DNA of 64,000 bases. Source: Aurantimonas sp. Leaf443 (GTDB lineage Bacteria > Pseudomonadota > Alphaproteobacteria > Rhizobiales > Rhizobiaceae). The stretch's first letter is position 1. Every line of letters starts with the position of its first letter. The notes under the pieces were generated by a model. It did no database searches. It was given only the letters and a program-made list of their open reading frames with translations, and was not told the origin of the DNA. Position numbers and translations under genes: made by a program. Below are positions 1-8,652 of the stretch, one piece after another. The stretch lies in the NCBI RefSeq assembly GCF_001425575.1, contig NZ_LMRD01000006.1:2513-66512 (forward strand). Reading direction: 5' to 3'.

Positions 1-306
1 CTGATCGTGCTGGCCTCGTTCATCTCGCCGTTCCGCTCGGAGCGGCAGATGGCGCGCGAGCTGTTCGATCCGGGCGAGTTCGTGGAGATCTTCGTGGACA
101 CGCCGCTGCGCGTGGCCGAGAGCCGGGACCCGAAGGGCCTGTACAAGCGGGCGCGGGAGGGATCGATCAAGAACTTCACGGGTATCGACAGCCCCTACGA
201 GGCGCCCGAGAGCCCCGAACTGCAGCTGGCCGGCGGCATGAACGCCGCCGAGACCCTCGCCGACCAGGTCGTGGCCTATCTCAAGGCCCATCACTACATC
301 GACTGA
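1..306 (+). CDS. cysC: Adenylyl-sulfate kinase (APS kinase) C-terminal part, cut by window start
   Basis: The 101 visible residues are the C-terminal part of an APS kinase domain, which phosphorylates adenylyl sulfate to PAPS in cytoplasmic sulfate activation. Recognisable blocks are [33 protein letters not shown] and [14 protein letters not shown], all typical of CysC. In this bacterial group the domain is usually the tail of a fused CysN/CysC protein, but the start of the gene lies outside the window, so the fusion cannot be checked. The stop codon is at 304-306, followed at once by a GC-rich hairpin at 328-348. The last 222 bp of coding sequence and the hairpin are repeated in tandem just downstream. 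Confidence 0.9.
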   Translation: MIVLASFISPFRSERQMARELFDPGEFVEIFVDTPLRVAESRDPKGLYKRAREGSIKNFTGIDSPYEAPESPELQLAGGMNAAETLADQVVAYLKAHHYID

Positions 307-327
307 CGACCGACGACCGACGCATCC

Positions 328-348
328 CCGCGGCGCAAACCGCCGCGG
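328..348 (+). terminator. GC hairpin after cysC (first copy)
   Basis: An 8-bp perfect stem (CCGCGGCG with CGCCGCGG) closes a 5-base CAAAC loop 22 bp after the cysC stop. No T-tract follows. An identical hairpin lies at 594-614 in the duplicated unit, so transcripts would meet two in series. Confidence 0.6.
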
Positions 349-350
349 AG

Positions 351-572
351 GAGATCTTCGTGGACACGCCGCTGCGCGTGGCCGAGAGCCGGGACCCGAA
401 GGGCCTGTACAAGCGGGCGCGGGAGGGATCGATCAAGAACTTCACGGGCATCGACAGCCCCTACGAGGCGCCCGAGAGCCCCGAACTGCAGCTGGCCGGC
501 GGCATGAACGCCGCCGAGACCCTCGCCGACCAGGTCGTGGCCTATCTCAAGGCCCATCACTACATCGACTGA
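351..572 (+). pseudogene. Duplicated 3' fragment of cysC
   Basis: This fragment repeats the last 73 codons of the upstream kinase gene in full, beginning inside the [10 protein letters not shown] block. A GTG at 360 would open a 70-residue frame, but no Shine-Dalgarno sequence lies in front of it: the preceding bases are the hairpin of the first copy. It lacks the P-loop and most of the kinase fold, so an active product is not expected. It is best read as a non-functional duplication product. Confidence 0.85.
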
Positions 573-593
573 CGACCGACGACCGACGCATCC

Positions 594-614
594 CCGCGGC
601 GCAAACCGCCGCGG
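594..614 (+). terminator. GC hairpin (second, duplicated copy)
   Basis: This is the exact repeat of the hairpin at 328-348, carried along in the 266-bp duplication. It has the same 8-bp stem and 5-base loop and no T-tract. Confidence 0.55.
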
Positions 615-692
615 AGATGCGCCCAAGCCGAGGGTCGACAGGCCCGGCGCCTCGCAAGGGCGTCAGGCCCGGCGCCGGAAGACCGACACGAT

Positions 693-730
693 CGAACGCC
701 CCGCCGGGAAACCCCCGCGCGGGGCGTTCG
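693..730. terminator. Bidirectional hairpin between convergent genes
   Basis: An 11-bp perfect stem (CGAACGCCCCG at 693-703 with its complement at 720-730) lies between the cysC region on the plus strand and the convergent membrane-protein gene that ends at 735. Its position fits a shared transcription terminator. Confidence 0.7.
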
Positions 731-734
731 CATG

Positions 735-2132
735 TCAAACACGCATCAGATGCGCGGCGACGAGCACCGAGGCGAGGAGGACGAGCGTCGCCACCGCCAT
801 GAAGCTGCGGTTCCAGACGATGCCGACATGCAGCGCCGAGACCTCGCCGAGCCGCCCGACAAGGAGCGTCGTGGCGGTGAAGGGCGAGCTTGCGCCCGCC
901 AGCGCCCAGCCGGCGGTGATGGCGACGACGACGGCGTTCGGCGAGACGCCCATCGCCTGGGCCGACGGCAGGAGAGGGGCGAAGAGCGAGACGGACAGGA
1001 TCGGGTTCATGCCGAGCTGCCCCAGAAGCGGCACCAGGAGAACGAGGCCCGCCAGGATGGCGGGCGTCGGCAGCGCGGCGAGATCGAGGCGCGCGCCCGA
1101 TCCCGCGAGCCAGGGCTCGATGAGCGCGGCGCCCAGCGTGCCGATGATGCCGGCCATGGCGAGGAGCAGGATCTCCGGCGCGTAGGAGGGGACGTCGACC
1201 AGGGCGAGGCGCTGCAGCCGGCCCGTGAACCGGCTCTGCGGTGCCGTCTCCCCGCGCGCCTGCAGCGCGATCCAGCCGAGCGCGACGACCGGCACGAGCG
1301 CCATCACGACCGTGATGAACTTCAGCCCCGTCAGGAGCTCCACCACGCCGACGCCGGCGAAGAGGACGAGGAGGAGCACGAAGAGCGGCGCCGCGTCGCG
1401 GATCGTGCCGAGCGTGTTGACCGCCAGCGGCACGGCGCGCGGCACTTTCGGCTTGTAGCGGCTGTCCAGCCGCCAGCCGACGAGGGTGAGGAGCGCGGCG
1501 TTGACGAGCGCGAAGGGCGCCGCCCCGCTCCAGGAGGAGTGCGGCACGAGCGAGGTCGTGACCGCCATAGCGAAGGCGAGCGGAGACCAGGCGAGGGAGG
1601 CGACGAACCCGCGCTGGATGGCGAGCAGCATGCGCCGGTTGCGCACGGTGCGGATCTCGGGATCGGTCTCCTGGCGCGTGACGCTCTCGGTGAGGCCGCC
1701 CAGAAGCGTGATCGCGCCGTAGCTGAGGACCAGCGCGAAGAGGTGGCCGCCGCCGGTGAGGGCCAGATAGCGCCGGCCGGGCGGCTGCGTGGCGAGATAG
1801 CGCCCGCAGCGGGCGATGGCCGGCGACGTGCTCGCCGGCGAGCGCAACGAGGCGAGGGCCACGAAGAAGGCGCCGATGAAGGCCCCTTGCGAGAGCGCGC
1901 GCAGCCCGAGCGCCGGCCAGTCGTCGCGCGTGGCGACGCAGGCGAGGAAGAGAAGCGTGCCGACCGCCACGAAGGCCTGCCGGCCGCGCTGCGCCTTCGG
2001 CGTGGCGAGGGCGATGAAGAGAAGCACCGTGCCGGCGGCGAGGCTCCCCGCCACGGCGCTGCCCGCCGCGTCGCGCAGGAGGACGAGCGGCACAAGGGCG
2101 ACGAGGACGAGGCCGAGGAGGCGGTGGATCAC
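735..2132 (-). CDS. Polytopic inner-membrane protein, possible ion-transporter-superfamily permease
   Basis: The 465-residue product is almost entirely hydrophobic, with roughly eleven to thirteen predicted membrane spans. A longer hydrophilic loop near residues 145-165 contains TRQETDPEIRTVRNRR. The C-terminal half has a GQLGMNPILS segment followed by ALAGASSPFTATTL, a layout recalling the re-entrant loops of NhaD/CitM/ArsB-type carriers. No exact family is recognised and the substrate is unknown. The start is a GTG at 2132 without a clear ribosome binding site, so the true start may lie further inside. The gene is convergent with cysC and divergent from trhO, with a 141-bp shared upstream region. 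Confidence 0.7.
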   Translation of the reverse strand: MIHRLLGLVLVALVPLVLLRDAAGSAVAGSLAAGTVLLFIALATPKAQRGRQAFVAVGTLLFLACVATRDDWPALGLRALSQGAFIGAFFVALASLRSPASTSPAIARCGRYLATQPPGRRYLALTGGGHLFALVLSYGAITLLGGLTESVTRQETDPEIRTVRNRRMLLAIQRGFVASLAWSPLAFAMAVTTSLVPHSSWSGAAPFALVNAALLTLVGWRLDSRYKPKVPRAVPLAVNTLGTIRDAAPLFVLLLVLFAGVGVVELLTGLKFITVVMALVPVVALGWIALQARGETAPQSRFTGRLQRLALVDVPSYAPEILLLAMAGIIGTLGAALIEPWLAGSGARLDLAALPTPAILAGLVLLVPLLGQLGMNPILSVSLFAPLLPSAQAMGVSPNAVVVAITAGWALAGASSPFTATTLLVGRLGEVSALHVGIVWNRSFMAVATLVLLASVLVAAHLMRV

Positions 2133-2273
2133 GCGGCAGGTTCGCTTGCGGTCGAGGGGGTTCGTCGGGTGCCCCGTCCTTGGACCGGGACGGCCGGCTT
2201 GGCAACGCCCTGCCTTCGGGCCCGTCCGGGGCAGGGCGATTGTGAGGCCCGGCGCGCGGCGCTAAGAGGCGGC

Positions 2274-3149
2274 ATGGAATTCCAGGTCGCCGCCTTCTAT
2301 CGCTTCGTGCCCCTTTCGGGCCTGCCCGCGCTGAAAACGCGCCTCGAGACCCTGTGCCGCGCGCAGGCCATCCGCGGGACGATCCTCATCGCGCAGGAGG
2401 GGATCAACGGCACGGTGGCCGGCGCGCCGGCCAGCGTGGCCGCGCTTCTCGACGCGCTCGACGAGGAGGCCGGCATCCGGCGCGGCGAAGTGAAGCTGTC
2501 CTCCGCCGACCGGGCGCCCTTCGCGCGGCTGAAGGTGCGCATCCGCCCGGAGATCATCACGATGCGCGCGCCCGAGGCCGACCCGTCGCGGCGTGTCGGC
2601 ACCTATGTCGAGCCGGCCGACTGGAACGCGCTGATCGCGGCGCCCGGCACGCTCCTTCTCGACACGCGCAACCGCTACGAGACGCGCGTCGGCACGTTCG
2701 AGGGCGCGGTGGACCCGCAGATCGACGCGTTCACCGCCTTCAAGCGCTATGCGCAGGAGCATCTCGATCCCGCGCGCGACGAGACGATCGCCATGTTCTG
2801 CACGGGCGGCATCCGCTGCGAGAAGGCCTCGGCCTATCTCCTCGCCCGGGGCTTTCGCAACGTCTTCCACCTGAAGGGCGGCATCCTCGCCTATCTCGAG
2901 CAGGTGCCGGCCGAGGAGAGCCGCTGGCAGGGCGACTGCTACGTCTTCGACGGGCGCGTGGCGGTCGGCCACGGGGTCGCGCCGGCGCAGTGGGGCGCCT
3001 GCCATGGCTGCGGGGCGCCGCTGTCGACCGATGACCGCGCCAGCGCGGAGTACGAGCCGGGCGTCTCCTGCCCGCAGTGCCGCGCGCAGCTGACGCCGGC
3101 AAAGGCCGCCTCGCTTCGCATGCGCCATCGGCAGATCACCGGGGGCTGA
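2274..3149 (+). CDS. trhO: tRNA uridine(34) hydroxylase TrhO (rhodanese family)
   Basis: This 291-residue protein matches the TrhO/YceA family, which hydroxylates wobble uridine 34 of certain tRNAs to 5-hydroxyuridine. The N-terminal acylphosphatase-like part contains GTILIAQEGINGT. The rhodanese domain has the active-site loop MFCTGGIRCEKAS, with the catalytic cysteine near residue 176. The C-terminus carries paired CxxC motifs (CHGC and CPQC), which suggest a small metal site common in longer family members. The ATG at 2274 is preceded by an AGAGGCGG ribosome binding site. A much longer frame runs upstream without a stop, but that is only the GC-rich shadow of the divergent membrane gene. 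Confidence 0.93.
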   Translation: MEFQVAAFYRFVPLSGLPALKTRLETLCRAQAIRGTILIAQEGINGTVAGAPASVAALLDALDEEAGIRRGEVKLSSADRAPFARLKVRIRPEIITMRAPEADPSRRVGTYVEPADWNALIAAPGTLLLDTRNRYETRVGTFEGAVDPQIDAFTAFKRYAQEHLDPARDETIAMFCTGGIRCEKASAYLLARGFRNVFHLKGGILAYLEQVPAEESRWQGDCYVFDGRVAVGHGVAPAQWGACHGCGAPLSTDDRASAEYEPGVSCPQCRAQLTPAKAASLRMRHRQITGG

Positions 3150-3170
3150 CGGAAACGGCGCGGTCCGCGG

Positions 3171-4694
3171 TCAGGCCGTCGCGGCGACCGCATCGTCGCG
3201 CGAGTCCGCCGCTGCGGCCGCGGCGAGTTCGGCGAAGACGCGGCCGACGCCGATGAGGATCGGGCGATCGACGCCGATGCGCTCCACGATGGCGCCGAGA
3301 TCGGCGAGCGTGCCGAGCCCGCGCGTCTCGTCGTGGCGCGAGAGATTGGCGGCGACGGCGACGGGCGTGGAGGCGGGCAGGCCGTTCTCGATCAGCCGCG
3401 CGGCGATCTTCGGGGCCATGCGGCCGCCCATGTAGAAGATGGTCGTGGCGTAGTCGTCGGCGAGCGCCTGCCAGTCGAGTTCCTCGGGCAGGCCGCCGGA
3501 CTTGGAATGGCCGGTGACGAAACGCAGCTGCTGGGCGCGGTCGCGATGGGTGAGCGAGACGCCGAAGCTGGCCGCCAGCGCCGAGGCCGCCGTGATGCCG
3601 GGCACGATGGCGACCGGGATGCCCTGCCGCTTCAGCGCGTCGATCTCCTCGCCGGCGCGGCCGAAGACCGAGACGTCGCCCGATTTCAGGCGCACGACGT
3701 GCCGGCCGGCCTTGGCGAACTGGATCATCAGCGCGTTGATGTCCTCCTGCCGGCAGCTCTCGCGGCTGGCGCGCTTGCCCACGAGCATGCGCTTGGCCTC
3801 GCGGCGCGAGAGCTCCAGGATCTCGTCGGAGACGAGGTCGTCGAAGAGGATGACGTCGGCGGCCTGCAGCGCGCGCACGGCCTTCAGCGTCAGGAGTTCG
3901 GCCTCGCCCGGCCCGCAGCCGACGAGGGTCACCCGCCCGCCGGCGGCCGGCGAGCGGGTCAGTTCGTCGAGGAAGCGGCCGGCGTCGGCCTCGGCCTTCT
4001 CGTCGGGCGCCGTCGCGGTGAAGGCGCGGTCCGAGAGGCGCTCCCAGAAGGCGCGGCGCGAGGGGCCGGGCTCCAGCCGCTCCATCACCTCTGCCCGCAG
4101 CCGCGTGGCGAGCGCCGCCCAGCCGGCGAGCGAGGGCGGAAGCAGCGTCTCGATGCGCCGGCGGATCGACTGGCCGAGAATGGGCGCGGCGCCGTCCGTG
4201 GAGATGGAGACGACGACGGGCGAGCGGTTGACGATCGTGCCGAAGCGGAACTGGCAGAAATCGGGCTTGTCGACCGTGTTGACCGGCACGCCCGCGGCCC
4301 GCGCCGCGCAGGCGAAGCCCCGCGCCTCGGCCGCGCTTTCGAGGTCGCCGACCGCGATGGCCGCGCCCTCGAAGATGCCGATGCTCCAGGGCCGGTCGTG
4401 ATGGACGACCGTGCCGGAGGGGCTGCCCGCGACGAGAAGCTCGCGCATCTCCTCGCACAGCGTCTCGTCCGGCGCGTAGAGATGGACCTCGGCTCCGGCC
4501 GCGGCGAGAAGCTCCGCCTTCCAGGCCGCACCCGCCGATCCGCCCGCCATCACGGCCCTGCGGCCCTTCAGCTCGAAGAAGACGGGCAGGGTCGCGAGCG
4601 CGCCCATGCGCTGCGAGCGCGCCGGCGGCGTCACGTCGGCGGCGTCCTTCCGAGGGGGAAGCGGGGTGGTCGTCTGGATCACGGCAGGGCCCAT
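3171..4694 (-). CDS. cysG: Siroheme synthase CysG
   Basis: About 507 residues. The N-terminal third is the precorrin-2 dehydrogenase/ferrochelatase module, with a glycine-rich NAD-binding turn (MAGGSAGAAWKAELL), FCQFRFGTIVNRSPVVVSIS and GAAPILGQSIRRRIE. The C-terminal part is the SAM-dependent uroporphyrinogen III methyltransferase, with VTLVGCGPGEAELLTLKAVR, RLKSGDVSVFGRAGEE and VPGITAASALAA. Together these make siroheme, the cofactor of sulfite and nitrite reductases, which fits the sulfate-activation gene at the window start. The start is uncertain: ATG at 4694 (used here) or ATG at 4607; neither has a strong ribosome binding site. It is convergent with trhO, with about 20 bp between stops. 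Confidence 0.92.
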   Translation of the reverse strand: MGPAVIQTTTPLPPRKDAADVTPPARSQRMGALATLPVFFELKGRRAVMAGGSAGAAWKAELLAAAGAEVHLYAPDETLCEEMRELLVAGSPSGTVVHHDRPWSIGIFEGAAIAVGDLESAAEARGFACAARAAGVPVNTVDKPDFCQFRFGTIVNRSPVVVSISTDGAAPILGQSIRRRIETLLPPSLAGWAALATRLRAEVMERLEPGPSRRAFWERLSDRAFTATAPDEKAEADAGRFLDELTRSPAAGGRVTLVGCGPGEAELLTLKAVRALQAADVILFDDLVSDEILELSRREAKRMLVGKRASRESCRQEDINALMIQFAKAGRHVVRLKSGDVSVFGRAGEEIDALKRQGIPVAIVPGITAASALAASFGVSLTHRDRAQQLRFVTGHSKSGGLPEELDWQALADDYATTIFYMGGRMAPKIAARLIENGLPASTPVAVAANLSRHDETRGLGTLADLGAIVERIGVDRPILIGVGRVFAELAAAAAADSRDDAVAATA

Positions 4695-4826
4695 GGCGAG
4701 CGTCGGATGGACATCCTTATACGCCAGGGGCCAAGCCCCTCGCGAGGCCATATTTTCCGCAAGGCCTGCCCGTTTTCGCAGCAGGTCCCAAGCTTCGCCG
4801 CCGCACGCAACGCGCGTTGCGCGCGG

Positions 4827-5957
4827 TCAGCTCTCGACGAGGATCGTGCCGCAGACCTCGATGCCGAAACCGGTGAGGCCGACATAGGAGCGTTCCTGCG
4901 TCGCCACCACGGCGATGGAGCGCACGTCGAGATCGCGCAGGATCTGCGCCCCGACGCCGACCTCGCGCCAGCGCTGCTGGCGCTTCAGCGCGGAGCCGTG
5001 CTTCTCGCCGTCGACGGGTTCGGACGCCTGGTCGGCGAGCGCGGGGCCGATGGCGTCGAAATCGTCGACGCTCGGGGTGCGAAGGAGCATCAGGATGCCC
5101 GCCCCCTCGGGGCGGAAGGCGTCCACCGCCGAATCGACCCAGCTGCGCGCGGAGCTGCGCGAGCGGCCGAACACGTCCAGAACCGGCTGCTCGCGATGGA
5201 TGCGCGTCGGCACCTTCTCGCGGCCGCGCACGTCGCCGAAGACGGCGACGACGTGCTGCATCGGGTCGAAGGGCGTCTCGTAGATGCGCACGACGCCGTC
5301 GAGGCCGGCGACGCGCATGCGCTCCTCCTTCACGCAGCGCACGAAGGACTCGCGGCGGATGCGGTAGGCGATGAGGTCCTCGATCGAGATGATCTTCAGC
5401 CCGTGCTCGCGCGCGAAGGGCAGGAGCTGGGGCAGACGCATGACCGTGCCGTCGTCGTTGACGACCTCGGCGAGGATGCCGACGGGCTCGAGCCCGGCGA
5501 GCGTGGCGAGATCGGTGCCGGCCTCGGTGTGGCCGGAGCGCGTGAGGACGCCGCCCTCGCGCGAGATCAGCGGGAACATGTGGCCGGGGCGCAGGAAGTC
5601 GGTGCCCGAACAGTTGTTGTTGGCGAGCGCGCGCGCCGTGTTGGCGCGCTCCTCGGCCGAGATGCCGGTCGTCATGCCGAGCTTGTAGTCGACCGAGACG
5701 GTGAAGGCGGTGCGCATCGGGTCGAGATTGTTGGCGACCATGGGCGGCAGGTTCAGGGCGCTGGCGCGCTCGCCCGTCATCGGCACGCAGAGGATGCCGC
5801 TCGTGTGGCGGATCATGAAGGCGAGCTTCTCGGGCACGGCCTTGGAGGCGGCCATGATGAGGTCGCCCTCGTTCTCGCGGTCCGTGTCGTCGACGACGAC
5901 GACGAGTTCGCCGTTGGCGATCGCGGCGATGGCGTCTTCGATCCGGTCGAGTTCCAT
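4827..5957 (-). CDS. ribB: 3,4-dihydroxy-2-butanone-4-phosphate synthase with degenerate RibA-like tail
   Basis: 376 residues. The N-terminal ~205 residues are DHBP synthase, which converts ribulose 5-phosphate to the four-carbon riboflavin precursor; VDDTDRENEGDLIMAA, SGILCVPMTGERA and RSGHTEAGTDLATLAG are diagnostic. The C-terminal domain has the length and position of GTP cyclohydrolase II but lacks its zinc-binding cysteine cluster; the matching segment reads FGRSRSSARSWVDSAVDAF. This bifunctional-looking but degenerate layout (RibBX type) is known in alphaproteobacteria. The ATG at 5957 follows a strong GAGGAGAGG ribosome binding site, so the longer upstream frame was rejected. No FMN riboswitch consensus was found in front. 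Confidence 0.92.
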   Translation of the reverse strand: MELDRIEDAIAAIANGELVVVVDDTDRENEGDLIMAASKAVPEKLAFMIRHTSGILCVPMTGERASALNLPPMVANNLDPMRTAFTVSVDYKLGMTTGISAEERANTARALANNNCSGTDFLRPGHMFPLISREGGVLTRSGHTEAGTDLATLAGLEPVGILAEVVNDDGTVMRLPQLLPFAREHGLKIISIEDLIAYRIRRESFVRCVKEERMRVAGLDGVVRIYETPFDPMQHVVAVFGDVRGREKVPTRIHREQPVLDVFGRSRSSARSWVDSAVDAFRPEGAGILMLLRTPSVDDFDAIGPALADQASEPVDGEKHGSALKRQQRWREVGVGAQILRDLDVRSIAVVATQERSYVGLTGFGIEVCGTILVES

Positions 5958-6074
5958 GGACTTTCCTCTCCTCGTTGTCCGCTCCCCGCGGGCGCCCTGC
6001 GGCGGGTGCCCTTTAGGCCTTTGCGGCGGGCGGTACAATGCGGAGCGTGCGGAGGGACCGTCTCGCCGGTCGGC

Positions 6075-6533
6075 TCAGCCGCGTCCGCGATAGGGCGGCA
6101 CGCCCATCTCGGGCAGGAAGGCGCCGGCCGGCGGCTCGCCGCTCTGCCAGAACACGTCGATCGGGATGCCGCCGCGCGGGTACCAGAAGGCGCCGATGCG
6201 CAGCCAGCGCGGCTGCGTCGCCGCCATCACGCGCCGGGCGATCGTCAGCGTGCAGTCCTCGTGGAAGGCGCCGTGGTTGCGGAAGCTGGTGAGGAAGAGT
6301 TTCAGCGACTTCGATTCGACCAGCCGGCCCGCCGGCGCGTAGTCGAGGACGATATGGGCGAAGTCCGGCTGGCCGGTGACCGGGCAGAGCGAGGTGAATT
6401 CGGGGCAGGTGAAGCGCACGATGGCGGCCGGTCCCTCGCCGGGCGCGAAGGGCACGGTCTCCAGAGGCGCCTCCTCGGGGCTGGCGGCGGGGCGGCTGTC
6501 GCGGCCGAGCTGGGTGAGGGTCGGGTCGGTCAA
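6075..6533 (-). CDS. queF: NADPH-dependent 7-cyano-7-deazaguanine reductase QueF
   Basis: The 152-residue protein is a short (YkvM-type) QueF. It reduces the nitrile of preQ0 to the amine of preQ1 in queuosine biosynthesis in the cytoplasm. The active-site region [16 protein letters not shown] carries the nucleophilic cysteine and the acidic residue that follows it. The family signature [20 protein letters not shown] is intact, and a C-terminal [10 protein letters not shown] completes the fold. It lies upstream of ribB on the same strand with a gap of about 117 bp. No preQ1 riboswitch was recognised in front. Confidence 0.94.
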   Translation of the reverse strand: MTDPTLTQLGRDSRPAASPEEAPLETVPFAPGEGPAAIVRFTCPEFTSLCPVTGQPDFAHIVLDYAPAGRLVESKSLKLFLTSFRNHGAFHEDCTLTIARRVMAATQPRWLRIGAFWYPRGGIPIDVFWQSGEPPAGAFLPEMGVPPYRGRG

Positions 6534-6827
6534 ACGGGCGGGCTCCGGCGGTTTGCTGTGTCGGCCGTGTATCGGCCGAAGACCGTTTACGGTTCAACCG
6601 GCGATTCCATCCCTCGCGACCGTTGAAAATTTGAGTGATCCGCCTTAAAGCCGCCAGCAGCCAGCCCGGGCCCCTCTGGCAGCCACTCCAGGCTGCGATG
6701 TCGGACTGGCGGACGATTCCCCACGCGTGCACCGCCGGGATCCGTTGTCCGCCGGAAGACCCGACGGCGAACGGATGCGACGCGGCGGCGCTCGCCTGTT
6801 CCGTTCGCGGTCACGAAAGGCTCCCGT

Positions 6828-7562
6828 ATGTTCGAACTCCTCACGCCGGAAGGGTGGCTGGCGCTCGGCCAGATCATCATGATCGACGTCGTCCTCGCCG
6901 GCGACAACGCCATCGTCATCGGCCTCGCGGTCGCCGGGCTCCCCAAGGAGCAGCGCACCAAGGCGATCTTCTGGGGCATCGCCGCGGCCACGGGCCTGCG
7001 CATCGCCTTCACCCTCGTCGCCACCCAGCTTCTCGGCGTCTTCGGCCTGCTCCTGGCGGGCGGCGTCCTGCTTCTGTGGGTCTGCTGGAAGATGTGGTCC
7101 GAACTGCGCCAGTCGCATCACAATGCCGACGAGGTCGACGCATCGGGCGCCGCGGTCGGCGCGCCGCAGAAGACCTTCCGCCAGGCCGCCACGCAGATCA
7201 TCCTCGCCGACGTCTCGATGTCGCTCGACAACGTGCTCGCCGTGGCCGGCGCCGCGGAGGGCCATCACTGGTCGCTGCTCGCCTTCGGCCTTCTCCTGTC
7301 GATCGCGCTGATGGGCCTTGCGGCCAACTTCATCGCCCAGCTCCTCAACCGGCACCGCTGGATCGCCTATGTGGGCCTTGTCGTCATCCTCTACGTGGCG
7401 GTGGAGATGGTGCTGAAGGGCCTCGTGCAGGTCTACCCGCCGGTCGGCGAATACATCCCGTTCGCGGTCGAGGACACGGCCCATCCGGCGCTGCCGGCCG
7501 GCGTCGAGCGGCCCGGCGCGCCGGTCACAACCGCCCCGGCCACCGCGCCCGCCGTGCAGTAG
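6828..7562 (+). CDS. TerC-family integral membrane protein
   Basis: 244 residues with about seven membrane spans. Two family repeats carry the acidic signature in membrane segments: DVVLAGDNAIVIGLAV near residue 25 and ILADVSMSLDNVLAVAGAA near residue 130. TerC/YjbE-type proteins are implicated in metal (notably manganese) export and metalation of secreted enzymes, and in tellurite resistance in some genomes; the specific role here is not known. The C-terminal ~40 residues are a proline/alanine-rich tail. The 290 bp upstream were checked for the manganese yybP-ykoY riboswitch and no convincing match was seen. A good hairpin with a short T-run follows at 7616-7646. Confidence 0.88.
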   Translation: MFELLTPEGWLALGQIIMIDVVLAGDNAIVIGLAVAGLPKEQRTKAIFWGIAAATGLRIAFTLVATQLLGVFGLLLAGGVLLLWVCWKMWSELRQSHHNADEVDASGAAVGAPQKTFRQAATQIILADVSMSLDNVLAVAGAAEGHHWSLLAFGLLLSIALMGLAANFIAQLLNRHRWIAYVGLVVILYVAVEMVLKGLVQVYPPVGEYIPFAVEDTAHPALPAGVERPGAPVTTAPATAPAVQ

Positions 7563-7615
7563 CCGCCGGCTTGCGATAGGGGTCGCCTCCGGCGGCCCCG
7601 CGATGCCAGACTGCG

Positions 7616-7646
7616 ACGCCGCGCATGATCCCCGTGCGCGGCGTTT
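7616..7646 (+). terminator. Rho-independent-like terminator after the TerC gene
   Basis: A 10-bp stem (ACGCCGCGCA at 7616-7625 with its complement at 7635-7644) with a 9-base loop ends in a short T-run. It separates the TerC gene from the LysR regulator. A second, looser inverted repeat (7562-7569 with 7589-7596) lies just before it. Confidence 0.6.
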
Positions 7647-7674
7647 GACGTTCGGGCGGGGCGGGAGGACGCGA

Positions 7675-8562
7675 ATGATCGACAAGCTCGAATATCTCAT
7701 CATGCTGGCGAGCGAGAAGCATTTCGGCCGCGCGGCCGAGCGGCTCGGCATCACCCAGCCGACGCTCTCGGCCGGCCTTCGCCAGCTCGAGGAGCGGCTC
7801 GGCGTCACGCTCGTCAATCGCGGGTCGCGCTTCCAGGGCATGACGGCGGAGGGCGAGCGGGTGCTGGCCTGGGCGCGGCGCATCACCGACGACATGCGCA
7901 CCATGCGCGAGGAGATCCGCGCCGTGCGCACCGGCCTTTTCGGCCATATCCGCATCGGCGCCGTGCCGACCGCGCTCGCCGTCGTCGCCAAGCTCGCCAC
8001 GTCCTTCCGCGAGCGGCACGGCAACGTGACCTTCGAGATCACCTCCCACACCTCGGCGGAGCTCGCCGCGGGGATCGAGAATTTCGAGATCGACCTCGCG
8101 CTCACCTATCTCGACGACGAGCGGCTGAAGCGGCTCGACCAGCGCCCGCTTTACCAGGAGCGCTACTGCCTCGTGACGACGCGGGGGAACGCGTTGGCGG
8201 GCCGCGCCTCGCTGAGCTGGCAGGAGGCGGCCTCCGCGCCCCTCTGCCTGCTCAGCGCCACCATGCAGAACCGGCAGATCCTCAACCGGCATCTGGGCGA
8301 GGGCGGGCGCAGCTTCCAGACGGTGATGGAGTCGAACTCGATGATCGCGCTCCTCGCCAGCGTGCGCGCCGGGCGAGACCTCGCCACGATCATGCCCTAT
8401 GCGAGCGCGGAGGTGCTGGGCCTCGCCGACCCGATGGTCGCCATCCCCATCACCGACCCGGATGTCGGCTACCGCGTCGGCGTCGTCGCCGCGCGGCGCG
8501 ATCCGCGCCCGCCCGTGGTGGCGGCCTTCTTCGACGAATGCGCCTCCTTCGCGCCGGACTGA
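7675..8562 (+). CDS. LysR-type regulator, probable regulator of the fds operon
   Basis: 295 residues with an N-terminal winged helix-turn-helix (FGRAAERLGITQPTLSAGLRQ) and a periplasmic-binding-protein-like effector domain. It sits directly in front of, and parallel to, fdsGBACD, the place held by FdsR, the LysR regulator of formate dehydrogenase in Cupriavidus and relatives. The ATG at 7675 follows a GGGAGGA ribosome binding site; the 24 codons upstream in the same frame were therefore excluded. The two perfect T-N11-A palindromes between its stop and fdsG are its likely binding sites. The effector is probably formate or a C1-related signal, which is inferred. Confidence 0.88.
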   Translation: MIDKLEYLIMLASEKHFGRAAERLGITQPTLSAGLRQLEERLGVTLVNRGSRFQGMTAEGERVLAWARRITDDMRTMREEIRAVRTGLFGHIRIGAVPTALAVVAKLATSFRERHGNVTFEITSHTSAELAAGIENFEIDLALTYLDDERLKRLDQRPLYQERYCLVTTRGNALAGRASLSWQEAASAPLCLLSATMQNRQILNRHLGEGGRSFQTVMESNSMIALLASVRAGRDLATIMPYASAEVLGLADPMVAIPITDPDVGYRVGVVAARRDPRPPVVAAFFDECASFAPD

Positions 8563-8583
8563 CCGATGCCGGCCCGGCCCGGG

Positions 8584-8602
8584 CGATAGAGGCGCTCTAT
8601 CG
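8584..8602. promoter_or_regulatory. LysR-type box 1, 19-bp palindrome in front of fdsG
   Basis: CGATAGAG-GCG-CTCTATCG is a perfect palindrome 22 bp after the LysR stop. Its core is T-N11-A (87 to 99), the classical LysR recognition layout. A terminator role is less likely because it has a 3-base loop and no T-run. Confidence 0.5.
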
Positions 8603-8652
8603 TTGAACGCGAGCGAGGCCATTGATCGGACAGGCGTTTTGGTGTCACCCTC

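Larger units (their letters stand above)
85..616. repeat. 266-bp tandem duplication of the cysC 3' end plus its terminator
   Basis: Bases 85-350 and 351-616 are identical except for one substitution (T at 183, C at 449), which is silent within a glycine codon. The unit holds the last 73 codons of cysC, the stop codon and the terminator-like hairpin. The unit length is not a multiple of three, but the duplication begins after the authentic stop codon, so it does not disturb the first reading frame. The single difference argues mildly against a pure assembly error, though one is not excluded. Confidence 0.95.

Noticed and set aside
4608-4694. Shorter CysG start at ATG 4607
   Set aside because: Not excluded, but the upstream ATG at 4694 was kept because neither start has a clear ribosome binding site. 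The 29 extra residues have no conserved motif, so the choice is uncertain.
5958-6074. Possible FMN riboswitch in front of ribB
   Set aside because: The conserved RFN blocks were not found in the 117-bp leader; only an ordinary ribosome binding site is seen.
6534-6827. Possible manganese (yybP-ykoY) riboswitch in front of the TerC gene; weak promoter TTGAAA (6623) with CTTAAA (6644)
   Set aside because: No match to the conserved riboswitch core was seen by eye, and the promoter spacing of 15 bp is too short to support a call. The region holds no gene.
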